From the NCBI RefSeq assembly GCF_000758705.1, contig NZ_CP009287.1, positions 2,170,001 through 2,234,000 of the forward strand: DNA of 64,000 bases, read 5' to 3'. The stretch's first letter is position 1. Every line of letters begins with the position of its first letter. Made by a program: the position numbers and the translations under genes. Source of the DNA: Paenibacillus graminis. GTDB taxonomy: Bacteria > Bacillota > Bacilli > Paenibacillales > Paenibacillaceae. This document shows positions 18,345 to 27,387 of this stretch, piece by piece. The notes beneath the pieces were generated by a model. The model was not told where the DNA came from, did no database searches, and saw only the letters and a program-made list of their open reading frames with translations.

Positions 18345-18938
18345 TTATTCCCCAAACCGTTCGATAATTTCAATCAGGCGGATCTCAAAAGGCTCTAGAA
18401 TAGCTTGGATCGGAAGCGCACCGGACGCATGTATACGCGATCTGCTGAGTTTAGGTACGGATATGCTGCGCAGATAAGGGACTTCATCGGCTGTTAGCTC
18501 CGGGAAATGGGAGTAGCGTTCATGATAGGAAATGCTGATCGAAACGCCCTTGGCATAGACTTCATCATAATGATTATAATTGTGGAGCAGAATCTGATAG
18601 CCGGTGCGGGATCTGGTAATGAAATACCCGTCGCCGTCCGCAATCCGCTCATTTCCCAGCTTGTTGAGGAAGGAAAAGGCGTGATAGGACGGTTTTTTGA
18701 TATTGTTATAGGTAAAGAGGCCGAGTCTTCCGTGGAACAACTGCTGGGGCAGCAGGAGGAGATCGGTCAGCAGCCAATAGCCGAAGGCATCGAGGCGGTC
18801 ATAGTTTTCGGTAAAATTTTTGATGATATAAGCAGATTTGAAGCAGGTATCGCTCATCAGGTCTTTATGGGAGACCGTCGAATTCCACTCGGTCAGATAC
18901 ACCGGCAGGCAGATTATCTGGTGACAGCCACTGAACAT
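18345..18938 (-). pseudogene. GH39 (beta-xylosidase-type) C-terminal remnant
   Basis: The 197 residues match the C-terminal part of GH39 xylosidases. PVYLTEWNST holds the usual nucleophile Glu. It is followed by the typical wall of aromatic residues (FGYWLLTD) and the beta-sandwich ending in ILEPFEIRLIEI. GH39 enzymes are usually about 500 residues or more and carry an Asn-Glu-Pro acid/base motif in the first half. Here that half is missing: the frame runs into a TAG about 50 bases upstream of the first ATG (18938) and no homologous sequence continues in another frame. No ribosome site precedes the ATG. It lies downstream of, and on the same strand as, the kinase/regulator/binding-protein operon, so the intact gene may once have been the hydrolase of that system. 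Confidence 0.75.
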
Positions 18939-19054
18939 CTCAGGGCAGAGCCTATCATGGCCTGCCTATAGGCGTTGGAAGGCTGCGGCAAACGCTTAAG
19001 CTTAAGCTGCACCAACCTTGCTGCCTTCCAGGTTACGCTAGACTGGAAATCCAC

Positions 19055-19092
19055 AAGGGCTGCGCTGTCCAGAGAAGGACGGCACAGCCCTT
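19055..19092 (-). terminator. Hairpin after the minus-strand binding-protein gene
   Basis: A 16-bp stem with two G-U pairs and a 6-base loop (AGAGAA), lying 13 bases past the stop of the gene at 19105. There is only a weak T-run on the minus strand, so it may act as an mRNA end-protecting hairpin as much as a terminator. Confidence 0.6.
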
Positions 19093-19104
19093 CATAATGA
19101 CAAG

Positions 19105-20067
19105 CTACTCACCGATAATCGTAATTTTCGTATCGACCCATTTCGCCACAGTTAGTCCTTTGGCCCTTAATAGCAGTGTGTTGATGATATTCTCCCCCCA
19201 ATTCTGCTCGTTCTGCGAAATCACCCGTGTGATTTGTCCGTTATTCATCGCTTGCTTCAAGGAAGGAGTGAGGCCCAGGGCGATATTAAAACGCTTCAGC
19301 CCTTTGGCTTTCCAGACAAGCACAGAGCTTGAGCTGGAAACAAAATCCAGACTGACCAAAGCGCTGAAATGGGGATGGGCCGATATCATTTGCTCCAGCT
19401 GCAATGCAGCGATGTCCTCACTGCCGTCATTATGACGGATTTCCAGTACATCTATCTCCGTATGCCTCCCCAAATATTCCTGCAATCCGCGCAGCCGTTC
19501 TTCAATTCCCAGCATGCGGGACATTCCGGACTCGACCAGAACCATCCCTTTTCCGCCCAGCAAGCGATCCACGGTCTGACCAATAACAGCACCGGTTGCT
19601 CTATTGTCAGCCCCGATAAATGAATCTCTTCTGCTGTGAGGGGAATCCGACTCAAAACAAACCACGGGAATCCCTTGGGATACCGCCTTGTTAATCACGC
19701 TTACGAGTGCCTGCGAATCCACCGGGGCAATTGCGATTCCGTCCACTCCCCGCTTGATCATCATCTCCATGATCCGAATCTGCTGTTCCAGATTGGCTTC
19801 ATCGGGCGCTTGAACCAGCAGCCTTACGTAATGCTTTTTTGCCGCTGCTTCTGCTTTCCCGGTAATCATCTCGTAGGTAGCATTCACCATGGGATAGATA
19901 ATGCCAAATGTCAGCGGCTGTTCCACGCTTGGATTTGACGAAGAATCTCCGGGTTCCTGCAAGGTTGTAGTTATTGCTCGTGCCTTATGGAAGCAGCCGC
20001 CAAGGATAAAGCCTGCCATTAGCCAAACGATGAAGACAAGCCAGATACGGATTCTGATGGAAGTCAC
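19105..20067 (-). CDS. Periplasmic-binding-protein-like sugar receptor lipoprotein
   Basis: A 320-residue member of the RbsB/LacI-like (type I) sugar-binding fold. Residues 1-24 form a lipoprotein signal with the lipobox ILGGC. The mature part opens with LTFGIIYPMVNATYE and contains the typical GVDGIAIAPVD and GIPVVCFESD segments of ribose/galactose-type binding proteins. The GTG start overlaps the stop of the response-regulator gene by four bases (GTGA). This operon has no ABC permease or ATPase, and the kinase precedes it, so the protein is more likely a sensor that presents a sugar to the kinase than a transport component. The ligand is unknown; a pentose or xylan-derived sugar fits the neighbours. 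Confidence 0.82.
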   Translation of the reverse strand: MTSIRIRIWLVFIVWLMAGFILGGCFHKARAITTTLQEPGDSSSNPSVEQPLTFGIIYPMVNATYEMITGKAEAAAKKHYVRLLVQAPDEANLEQQIRIMEMMIKRGVDGIAIAPVDSQALVSVINKAVSQGIPVVCFESDSPHSRRDSFIGADNRATGAVIGQTVDRLLGGKGMVLVESGMSRMLGIEERLRGLQEYLGRHTEIDVLEIRHNDGSEDIAALQLEQMISAHPHFSALVSLDFVSSSSSVLVWKAKGLKRFNIALGLTPSLKQAMNNGQITRVISQNEQNWGENIINTLLLRAKGLTVAKWVDTKITIIGE

Positions 20068-21662
20068 AAATTTCCCGCCCCTTTGCGGACAGGATGTAGC
20101 TGATCCTCCGAATTTCCGTGCTTGCGGTATTCCATAGGAGTCATCCCCGTTACTTTTTTGAATAAATTGGAGAAATAATGCTGATCGTTGTAGCCTACGC
20201 TGAACGCTATCTCAAACGTTTTATGCCCCGTTGACTTCAGCAGCTCTTTGGCTTTATCCATCCGTGTGGCTGTCAGGAATTCAGTGATCGTCTGTCCGGT
20301 GGCCTGGCTGAAGGTTTTGCTTAGATGGCTGGGACTGACCCTGACCTGGCTGGAGATGTCGTTAAGGGAGAGCTGCTCGTTGTCATACTGCTCACGGATG
20401 TATTGCTTCACTTTGTCAATCAGCTCCCGGTATTTATCCGCCCCCTCGGACCTCCATTCCCACAGCCGCTCAAACAGCCTTTTCAAATAATGGAGGCCCT
20501 CATCTATATTGGAGATATGCTTTAGCTGCTTCTGCAGTTCTTTGATGATCTCCGCGGGACTTATGGCGGCACGAAAACAGTTCTTAGCCGTCTGCACCAG
20601 TTCCAGAGTGATGTCGTTCATCAGGTAATAGGCGTACACGGAATTCCAATCCATCCTTTCGAGATCTGCGGAGAGCTCCAGCAGAAATGCGGAAATCTGC
20701 TGGTGATCCCCCAGCTTCAGAAACTGGATCAGCCGGTTCCGGTCGAGTACAGCACCATTTGCTGATGGATCAAAATAAGCGTCAAGCATTGCTGCCGAGT
20801 TCAGTCTGGACATTTTCTTAAATATCCAGTCATCCTCGGCTTCCAGATAAGAAAGGTGAATTCCCTGAAGGCGTTCCCGCACATCGCCGAGACTGACCGA
20901 AAGCTCCAGACCGCAAGCCTCCCTTAGCTTCTGCTTCAAGGTCGCGCAGATCTTTTCCAGGGTACTGCTCAGTTGGACCGGATTGTTACCTTTATAGATC
21001 AGTACCGTTTCAGTCCGGCTGCGTTTGTAGGTGAAGCCTTCTGCCAACTCTTTCAGCAGATTTGCGAACAGCTCTTCGGAATCTTGCGGAGCGCGCGAAG
21101 TATCCTTGACTTCATCGCCATCCGAAGAATTCAAGGTGAATATGGCTGTTGCATAGCAGGGGGCAATTAGCGGCAGATCAAGCTGTTCCGCCGCTTCGAT
21201 GGCGGCAGCGGTACTGATCAGACCTCCGCACAGGTCAGCGAACAGATTTTCGGGGGTATAGGCATATTTTTGTTTTAGCCGCAATTCTTCATCAATTCTG
21301 GCGCTGACACTATGGAGCAGCAGCAGCAGATCGGCAGAGCTGAACGGCTTCAGGCAATAATCCTCCACGCCAAGCCGCAGCGCGGTCTGGGCATATTGAA
21401 AGTCATCATGGCCGCTTAGAATAATGATTTTGATCTTCGGAAACTTTTGGCGGACGACAGAGCTCAGCTCAAGCCCGTTCATAAAAGGCATTTTGATGTC
21501 GGTAATGAGGATATCGGGGAGCTGTTCTTCGATGACTGGAAGCGCAAGCTCTCCGTCGGGGGCGTCACCGCAATAGATAAAGCCTTCTTTCGCCCAATCC
21601 ACGCATTCCCGTATACTTTCGCGGATCAGGATTTCATCGTCCACCAGCATAACCTTTTTCAT
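20064..21662 (-). CDS. YesN-type response regulator, AraC output
   Basis: A 532-residue regulator. The receiver domain is at about 1-120 (MLVDDE, phospho-acceptor Asp in ILITDIKMP about 55, Lys in YCLKPF). A long middle domain without a recognised motif follows (about 130-420). The AraC-type double helix-turn-helix is at about 430-532, with VSPSHLSKTFSQATGQT and the signature FSVGYNDQHYFSNLFKK. The start at 21662 is chosen because MKKVMLVDDE is the canonical beginning and AGGGGG lies upstream; a longer frame to 21710 adds only non-homologous residues. It overlaps the kinase gene by 29 bp, so the two are co-translated. It is expected to activate sugar-utilisation promoters, possibly those at 23517 and 25334. 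Confidence 0.9.
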   Translation of the reverse strand: MKKVMLVDDEILIRESIRECVDWAKEGFIYCGDAPDGELALPVIEEQLPDILITDIKMPFMNGLELSSVVRQKFPKIKIIILSGHDDFQYAQTALRLGVEDYCLKPFSSADLLLLLHSVSARIDEELRLKQKYAYTPENLFADLCGGLISTAAAIEAAEQLDLPLIAPCYATAIFTLNSSDGDEVKDTSRAPQDSEELFANLLKELAEGFTYKRSRTETVLIYKGNNPVQLSSTLEKICATLKQKLREACGLELSVSLGDVRERLQGIHLSYLEAEDDWIFKKMSRLNSAAMLDAYFDPSANGAVLDRNRLIQFLKLGDHQQISAFLLELSADLERMDWNSVYAYYLMNDITLELVQTAKNCFRAAISPAEIIKELQKQLKHISNIDEGLHYLKRLFERLWEWRSEGADKYRELIDKVKQYIREQYDNEQLSLNDISSQVRVSPSHLSKTFSQATGQTITEFLTATRMDKAKELLKSTGHKTFEIAFSVGYNDQHYFSNLFKKVTGMTPMEYRKHGNSEDQLHPVRKGAGNL

Positions 21663-23466
21663 CTTTGGGCCCCCTGTTCTTGGGTATACGAACCGTAATT
21701 TGTGTACCATAACCTTCTAAACTGTCCAAGCGGATACCATATTCATCCCCAAAATAGAGCTGCAGCCGCTGATGCACATTCTGTAGGCCGAAGCCGTTCT
21801 CAGCGGGATCTGTCTCCTCCGATTGAATGGGATGCTCGATATGTTCTCTGAGAAAGGCCAGCCGTTCCCCCGGAATGCCAATTCCATTGTCGGCTACAGT
21901 GAGCACGATGGAGCTGGCGTCCGCATATCCGCCAATGCGGATCAGTCCTTTGCCTCTTTTATTTTTGATTCCGTGATATAAAGCATTCTCTATCAGAGGC
22001 TGCAGCGTCATATTGAGAATCGGGTATTCTTGCAGGTCCTCCGCAACTTCAACCCTGTACTCCAGGATGTCACGGTAACGCATCTGCTGGATGATGAGGT
22101 AACTTTGCGCATGGGCAAGCTCAGAGCGGATCAGTACCCAGTCGCGCCCTTTATTCAGGCTTAGCCGGAAGAACCCGGATAACGCTTTCACCAGCCTGAT
22201 GACGCCATCGTTATTCCCCGCTTCAGCCATCCATACAATAGAATCGAGTGTGTTGTACAAAAAGTGTGGATTGATCTGCGCCTGCAGCGTCCGCAGCTCC
22301 GCTTTTTGCAGCTGCTGCTGCTTGCGGATGCTCTGCTCCAGCAGCGCTTTGATCTGCTCCACCATGATGTTGAAGCTTAGCCCGAGATCGGCAATTTCAT
22401 CGTTGCCATCCGGCTTGACCTTGGCTTCCAGGTAGCCGCTTGCCGTCAAGCGCATCTTGTGCTGCAGCAGTTGAATGGGCCGGGTCAAGCGCCGCGTAAG
22501 CAGATCATGGAGAGTAATCGCAAATACGATGCTCAGCACTACGCTGACCATAATCAACTGCCTGATCCGGTTGGCTTCGGCAACGATCTCCTGCAGCGGA
22601 GCCATGCCGATAATCGTCCAGCCCGTCGCAAGGGAGGAGGTATGGACAATGAACCGGGGCGGGCCGGCGGTCTGAAGCACAAAGCTGCCGCTGTACGGCA
22701 GTTCTTTGGCAGGTATTCTTATGTTTTGAACCAAGGCCAGCTCTGCCGCATTGACAGGGGGCACGTAGATCGGGTTGTTCTGCTGATCCAGCAGGTAGAA
22801 GAACCCTGTTGTACCGATAGTCACCTTGCCGCAGAATTCTTTGATGACAGAATCGTTCAGGTCCACAATGACAAATCCGATCACCTCATGCGTGATCCGC
22901 TGCTTGACTGCCGTCATGATCGAAATGACGCCCTGACTTCCGTAGGTGAAACCATCGACCCGGTCATAACCGGAAATCAAAGGCGGGGGAATCCGGAGAA
23001 TGAGATCGGGGTTCTGGGCCAGCGTCTGAAAATGCGGATTGCGCAGCGGATTAATATTGGATTGAAAGATTCCTCTGCGCTCGCTGATGCCTTTGCCGTA
23101 GAGATTAATCAGGCTGATGTTGAGTACATCCTCATATTTGTAGGTGTCCCGGTAGAGGGTGAAGGTCTGCAGAATTTCCTTGGCCTCCTGATAGGTTTCA
23201 GACTGTGAGAAAAGAAAATGGATGACCTGGGGATTATTGCTGAGTTCCAGAAGCCGCTCGGTATCCTTGAACAGGTTGTCTATATTCGTTCCCAGCATGT
23301 CCGCCTGAAGCATGCTCGAAGCCTTGCTGTGGCTGGAAATCGAATGATAGGATTTCTGGTAGGAAATGAGGCCCACAGCCATCAGCGGTATCGTGGACAG
23401 CACAATAAACAAAGCCAGCAGTTTTGCCCGCAGACTGGAGGAGATCCAGTGTGTGATCCGCATCAT
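21634..23466 (-). CDS. YesM/LytS-type sensor histidine kinase
   Basis: A 610-residue membrane kinase. Transmembrane segments are at about 13-35 and 290-315, flanking an extracytoplasmic sensor of about 250 residues (dCache-like by size and position). A HAMP domain follows, then a HisKA_7TM-type phospho-acceptor region with QINPHFLYNTLDS (His about 401). The ATPase part has LIENALYHG, ADNGIGIP and GFGLQNVHQRL. AAAGGGAAC precedes the double ATG at 23466/23463. It is the first gene of the minus-strand operon kinase-regulator-binding protein. The associated sugar genes (GH39 remnant, YtfQ/YjfF pieces, xylanases) suggest a plant-polysaccharide sugar as signal. That is inference. Confidence 0.9.
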   Translation of the reverse strand: MMRITHWISSSLRAKLLALFIVLSTIPLMAVGLISYQKSYHSISSHSKASSMLQADMLGTNIDNLFKDTERLLELSNNPQVIHFLFSQSETYQEAKEILQTFTLYRDTYKYEDVLNISLINLYGKGISERRGIFQSNINPLRNPHFQTLAQNPDLILRIPPPLISGYDRVDGFTYGSQGVISIMTAVKQRITHEVIGFVIVDLNDSVIKEFCGKVTIGTTGFFYLLDQQNNPIYVPPVNAAELALVQNIRIPAKELPYSGSFVLQTAGPPRFIVHTSSLATGWTIIGMAPLQEIVAEANRIRQLIMVSVVLSIVFAITLHDLLTRRLTRPIQLLQHKMRLTASGYLEAKVKPDGNDEIADLGLSFNIMVEQIKALLEQSIRKQQQLQKAELRTLQAQINPHFLYNTLDSIVWMAEAGNNDGVIRLVKALSGFFRLSLNKGRDWVLIRSELAHAQSYLIIQQMRYRDILEYRVEVAEDLQEYPILNMTLQPLIENALYHGIKNKRGKGLIRIGGYADASSIVLTVADNGIGIPGERLAFLREHIEHPIQSEETDPAENGFGLQNVHQRLQLYFGDEYGIRLDSLEGYGTQITVRIPKNRGPKDEKGYAGGR

Positions 23467-23516
23467 CGGCAGTTCCCTTTCACGAAAAGAGTATATTTGG
23501 CTTCAATATATAGTTT

Positions 23517-23537
23517 ATAACAAATCCTGGTATGCTG
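23517..23537 (+). promoter_or_regulatory. Extended -10 promoter box shared with 25334
   Basis: ATAACAAATCCTGGTA is followed by TGCT, giving TGG plus TATGCT as an extended -10 element. There is no good -35. The same 16 bases, with one difference, lie upstream of the xylanase operon. It points rightwards, towards the permease remnant that begins 45 bases on, so it was probably the promoter of the lost transport operon. Confidence 0.5.
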
Positions 23538-23578
23538 AAACAAAAAAAGAAAGCGTAAACAAAATCCGCACTTTTTAA

Positions 23579-24082
23579 ATAAAGATCCCGCTGCCGGGCG
23601 GAAGCTTTCTCTCGATCAGCGCCGTCATCGCTCTTGTTGTCGCCGCTGCCGCCATCTTCATCGCCCACTACACCTGGTTCGGGCGCAATGTGTACGCGCT
23701 TGGGGGCAATGCAGCTTTGCGGATGGGACTTCCGGTGGCGAGAACCAAGGTATGGGTCTATACGCTTAGCGGATTATGCTCGGCGCTTGCAGGTGTGGTC
23801 TTCACCTTCTATATGCTGTCGGGTTATGGGCTTCATGCCGTCGGCTTTGAGCTGGATACCATCGCGGCTGTCGTCATTGGAGGTACACTGCTGACCGGCG
23901 GCGTAGGTTATGTGCTTGGCACGTTCTTCGGTGTACTCATTCAAGGTGTGATTCAGACCATTATCAGCTTCGAGGGTACACTCAGTTCCTGGTGGACCAA
24001 AATTGTCATCGGCCTGCTGCTGTTCATCTTCATTCTGCTGCAGCGGGTGTTAAGCTCCAGGCGATTGACGCTAAAAGAATAA
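23579..24082 (+). pseudogene. yjfF: 3' half of a YjfF-type sugar ABC permease
   Basis: The frame opens at 23579 directly after a TAA and reads KIPLPGGSFLSIS, then FGRNVYALGGN, and ends in membrane helices. This matches the middle and C-terminal half of the RbsC/YjfF permease family (full length about 320-340 residues), and homology begins within a few bases of the opening. There is no start codon with a ribosome site at the junction. The sequence before 23575 is the divergent promoter region of the kinase. A deletion has therefore joined that promoter region to the middle of the permease and removed the ATPase and first permease usual in a ytfQ-ytfR-ytfT-yjfF operon. An internal GTG at 23690 could in principle start a short product, but it lacks a ribosome site. 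Confidence 0.8.
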
Positions 24083-24110
24083 TAAGAGGGCATGGGGAGA
24101 CAAATAATTC

Positions 24111-24138
24111 TTGTTTTCCCATGTTTTTGCTATATAAT
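24111..24138 (+). promoter_or_regulatory. Candidate promoter for the YtfQ-type gene
   Basis: TTGTTT, 16 bases, TATAAT, with the -10 ending 18 bases before the GGAGGAGGG ribosome site. This would give the gene its own expression independent of the truncated permease. Confidence 0.5.
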
Positions 24139-24170
24139 TGTAATCGCTATCATATGGAGGAGGGATTCCG

Positions 24171-25211
24171 TTGAGAACGGCAAAATGGTGCCTGGCTCTT
24201 CTGCTGCTGTTGCTGCTGGGCGGCTGCTCAGGCAGCAGAGACAACAATGCGCAGGCATTGTTGATGCCTCATAATTTCCCTGCGGTGGAGACAAGCTTGC
24301 CTCCCACCGCAAATAGCGAAGCAGCCAAGCCGATTGTGCTGGGATTCTCCCAGCTTGGGTCGGAGAGTACCTGGCGGGAGGCGAATACCGCTTCGATCCG
24401 GGAAGCCGCCGGGGAGGCGGGGATCACGCTCATTCTGAAGAACGCCGGACAAGATCAGCAGAAGCAGTTTGACGCCATTCGCTCCTTTATCCGCAGCAAA
24501 GTCGATGTTATAGCGATTGCACCTGTGGTACAGAGCGGCTGGGAAACGATCCTCCTGGAAATCAAGCAGGCGGGGATTCCCGTTATCCTCTTGGACCGTT
24601 CAGCCAACGTAGAAGACAGCTCGCTCTATGTCACTTTCATCGGTTCTGACTTTTATGAAGAAGGTGTAAAGGCAGCCAAATATGTGATTGACAAGATGCG
24701 CCATCATAGCGGGGTTATCAACATTGCTGAATTGCAAGGTACAGTAGGCTCGACGCCGTCGATTGACCGTGGACGCGGATTCCGGAAGATGATCGGGGAC
24801 AAACAGAACTTCCGGATTACAGTGACTGCACCGGCAGATTTCACACAAAGCGGCGGCCGTGAGGTGATGAAGAGGTTTTTGCAGCAGCCCAGGGAGAAGT
24901 GGTCCCACGTGCTCTATTCCCACAATGACGATATGGCGATCGGCGCGGCAGAGGCCATTATAGAGGCCGGTCTGATACCGGGAACCGACATTATTATTGT
25001 TTCAGTAGACGGTACGCGGCGGGCGTTTGAGCAGATGGCAGCGGGAAGGATTAATGCTGTAGTCGAATGCAATCCGCTGCTTGGCCCCCTGCTGATGCAG
25101 GCTGTGAAAGAAATTATGGCTGGCCGGACACTGCCCAAGCGAATGGTAACGCCAGAAGGCATTTATACGCAGGAGCTGGCCGGTATGGAGATGGAAAACC
25201 GCAAATATTGA
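24171..25211 (+). CDS. YtfQ-type sugar-binding lipoprotein
   Basis: A 346-residue type I sugar-binding protein. The lipoprotein signal has the lipobox LLGGC at about 16-20. The mature part begins with IVLGFSQLGSESTWREAN, which is characteristic of the galactofuranose-binding YtfQ group. VDVIAIAPVVQSGW, IPVILLDRS and GSDFYEEG follow in the expected order. TTG 24171 is the start: GGAGGAGGG lies 7 bases upstream and no nearby ATG in frame gives a signal peptide. The partner permease upstream is truncated and no ATPase is present, so transport by this set is unlikely unless components are supplied from elsewhere. A strong terminator follows at once. Confidence 0.87.
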   Translation: MRTAKWCLALLLLLLLGGCSGSRDNNAQALLMPHNFPAVETSLPPTANSEAAKPIVLGFSQLGSESTWREANTASIREAAGEAGITLILKNAGQDQQKQFDAIRSFIRSKVDVIAIAPVVQSGWETILLEIKQAGIPVILLDRSANVEDSSLYVTFIGSDFYEEGVKAAKYVIDKMRHHSGVINIAELQGTVGSTPSIDRGRGFRKMIGDKQNFRITVTAPADFTQSGGREVMKRFLQQPREKWSHVLYSHNDDMAIGAAEAIIEAGLIPGTDIIIVSVDGTRRAFEQMAAGRINAVVECNPLLGPLLMQAVKEIMAGRTLPKRMVTPEGIYTQELAGMEMENRKY

Positions 25212-25220
25212 TGGATTTCG

Positions 25221-25249
25221 GCCAGGTGCTTCTGCACCGGCTTTTTTTT
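25221..25249 (+). terminator. Intrinsic terminator after the YtfQ-type gene
   Basis: Stem GCC plus GGTGC against GCACC plus GGC, with a bulged A, loop TTCT, then eight T. It starts 10 bases after the stop at 25211 and separates this gene from the xylanase operon. Confidence 0.9.
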
Positions 25250-25333
25250 GCAGACAAAATACCAAAAAAATTAAACCTTTCAAACAAAAAACTACATTGT
25301 TCCGGTCTAGTAATTGTAATAAGATGATCACGA

Positions 25334-25354
25334 ATAACAAATACTGGTAGAATG
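25334..25354 (+). promoter_or_regulatory. Extended -10 promoter box upstream of the xylanase operon
   Basis: ATAACAAATACTGGTA followed by GAATG, giving TGG plus TAGAAT as an extended -10. It matches the box at 23517 in 15 of 16 bases and lacks a good -35, which suggests an activator-dependent promoter. An alternative pair, TTGTTC-N17-TAAGAT (25297-25325), lies just upstream. The leader to the first gene would be about 95 bases. Confidence 0.5.
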
Positions 25355-25454
25355 GTTCAAAGAATTCAAGCTGAAAGGAGGCTGCCGGGCAACTGTTATT
25401 TGTGCCGCATTCGATTGAAAGGGATTACAAATCATTCATAATGGAGGTGTGTCG

Positions 25455-27359
25455 ATGTTTAAAAAGCTCTCGGTAATTGCATTGACCTTTGTTGTATTGC
25501 TGAGCGGTCTGCCCATGATGTCAGTGTATGCTGCAAACAATGCCACGGCCAAGCAGCCGGGAAATTCCAATCCGCTAATGGATCACAAGCTGGGCGCTGA
25601 TCCCTTTGCGCTGGCATATAACGGAAGAGTCTATGTCTATATGTCCAGCGATGCCTATGTCTATAACAGCAACGGAACCGTGAAGGATAATGATTTCAGC
25701 GCCCTCAATAAAATCAATGTTATCTCCTCCGCAGATATGGTGAACTGGACAGATCATGGCGCCATCCCGGTGGCTGGAGCCAATAATGTTAACGGCAGCG
25801 CCGGCATTGCCAAATGGGCCTCTCTCTCCTGGGCGCCTTCGGCAGCGGTGAAAAAAATCAACGGCCAGGATAAATTCTTTCTGTATTTTGCCAACGGCGC
25901 TTCAGGCATCGGCGTGTTAACGGCCAATTCCCCGATTGGTCCCTGGTCGGACCCGCTGGGCAAAGCGCTGGTGACAGGCGGTACACCCGGAATGTCCGGC
26001 GTGACCTGGCTGTTTGACCCGGCTGTTCTGGTAGACGACGATGGAAGCGGATATCTGTACAGCGGCGGGGGAATCCCCAATACTTCGGACCCGGCATCCG
26101 TAGCCAATCCCAAAACAGCGCGGGTAATCAAATTGGGTGCGGATATGACGAGCATTGTTGGAAGCGCATCCATGATTGATGCCCCTTATATGTTCGAGGA
26201 TTCGGGCATCCACAAATACGGGGGCAAATATTATTACTCTTATTGCATCAATTTCTCCGGTACGCATCCGGCGGCCTATCCGGCAGGTGAAATCGGGTAC
26301 ATGGTGAGCAACAGTCCGATGGGGCCCTTTACGTATGCCGGACATTTTTTGAAGAATCCGTATACCTTCTTCGGTGTAGGCGGCAACAACCACCATGCTG
26401 TATTTAACTTCAATAACCAATGGTATGTAGTGTACCATGCCCAGACTGTGGCGAAGGCCGTCCTGGGAGACGGCAAAGGGTACCGCTCTCCGCATATCAA
26501 TAAGCTTGTCCATAATGCCAATGGAACCATCCAGGAGGTGCAGGGAGACCTGGCGGGTATTGCCCAGATCGCCAATCTGAATCCGTTCATCAGGGTGGAC
26601 GCCGAGACCATCGCCTGGAATGCAGGCATTGCAACCGAACCCACTCAGGCTGCGGGCGGCCCTGTAAGCAATATGAATGTGACCAGCATTAATAATGGAG
26701 ACTGGGTTGCTGTAGGCAATGCCGATTTCGGTTCCGGTGCGACCAGCTTCAAGGCTAATGTCGCCTCAACCACAGGGGGCAAAATCGAACTCCGGCTCGA
26801 CAGTGCAACGGGCCCGTTAGTGGGAACACTTAATGTCCCTTCGACCGGAGGCACGCAGACCTGGAAAGAGGCAGAGACCACTGTCAGCAATGCAACAGGG
26901 GTGCACAGACTCTACCTGGTATTCACCGGGTCAGGCTCCGGCAATCTGTTCAACCTGGATTACTGGCAATTCTCTACAGGCACCACTGTTCCTTCCAGAA
27001 ATATGGTTGAAGCAGAAGACATGACGCTTAGCGGCACCTATGCAGGCAAGATTACGTCCCCGTTCAGCGGAGTAGCGCTATACGGGAATGAGGACGCTGC
27101 TGCGTTCAATCAGTATTTTGCCTATGGCACTCATAATATTTCCGTCCGGGGGGCCTCCGGCAACTCCGCTACGGCCAGAGTCGATCTGAAGATCGGCGGG
27201 ACAACCGTCGGCTCCTTCTACTTCAGTGGAACCACGCCTACGGTGCAGACTTTGTCCAATGTGGCCCATGCCACCGGTAATCAGGAGGTCAAACTGGTCG
27301 TAACCACGGACAATGGAACCTGGGATGTGAATGTGGATTACATTGAATGGAGCCAATGA
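25455..27359 (+). CDS. xynD: Secreted GH43 arabinofuranosidase/xylanase with CBM6 and CBM36
   Basis: Acts outside the cell on arabinoxylan side chains or backbone. It has 634 residues, close in size and layout to the Paenibacillus polymyxa XynD type (as recalled). A signal peptide at about 1-27 ends in VYA. A GH43 five-blade propeller spans about 35-380: LGADPFALAYNG carries the base Asp, WLFDPAVLVDDDG a further conserved Asp, and MFEDSGIHK the likely acid Glu. CBM6 is at about 385-505 (GGKIELRLDS, GVHRLYLVF, NLDYWQF). CBM36 is at about 512-634 (MVEAEDMTLSG, RVDLKIGG, NGTWDVNVDYIEW), a calcium-dependent xylan-binding family. ATG 25455 is chosen because GGAGG ends 7 bases upstream; GTG 25449 is too close to it. 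First gene of a three-gene xylan operon. Confidence 0.9.
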   Translation: MFKKLSVIALTFVVLLSGLPMMSVYAANNATAKQPGNSNPLMDHKLGADPFALAYNGRVYVYMSSDAYVYNSNGTVKDNDFSALNKINVISSADMVNWTDHGAIPVAGANNVNGSAGIAKWASLSWAPSAAVKKINGQDKFFLYFANGASGIGVLTANSPIGPWSDPLGKALVTGGTPGMSGVTWLFDPAVLVDDDGSGYLYSGGGIPNTSDPASVANPKTARVIKLGADMTSIVGSASMIDAPYMFEDSGIHKYGGKYYYSYCINFSGTHPAAYPAGEIGYMVSNSPMGPFTYAGHFLKNPYTFFGVGGNNHHAVFNFNNQWYVVYHAQTVAKAVLGDGKGYRSPHINKLVHNANGTIQEVQGDLAGIAQIANLNPFIRVDAETIAWNAGIATEPTQAAGGPVSNMNVTSINNGDWVAVGNADFGSGATSFKANVASTTGGKIELRLDSATGPLVGTLNVPSTGGTQTWKEAETTVSNATGVHRLYLVFTGSGSGNLFNLDYWQFSTGTTVPSRNMVEAEDMTLSGTYAGKITSPFSGVALYGNEDAAAFNQYFAYGTHNISVRGASGNSATARVDLKIGGTTVGSFYFSGTTPTVQTLSNVAHATGNQEVKLVVTTDNGTWDVNVDYIEWSQ

Positions 27360-27387
27360 TTGTACAACCAGGCGGGAGGCTTATTTT

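Noticed and set aside
23690..24082. A short functional permease starting at GTG 23690
   Set aside because: Homology to the family continues upstream of this codon to the deletion junction, there is no ribosome site, and half of the membrane helices would be missing.
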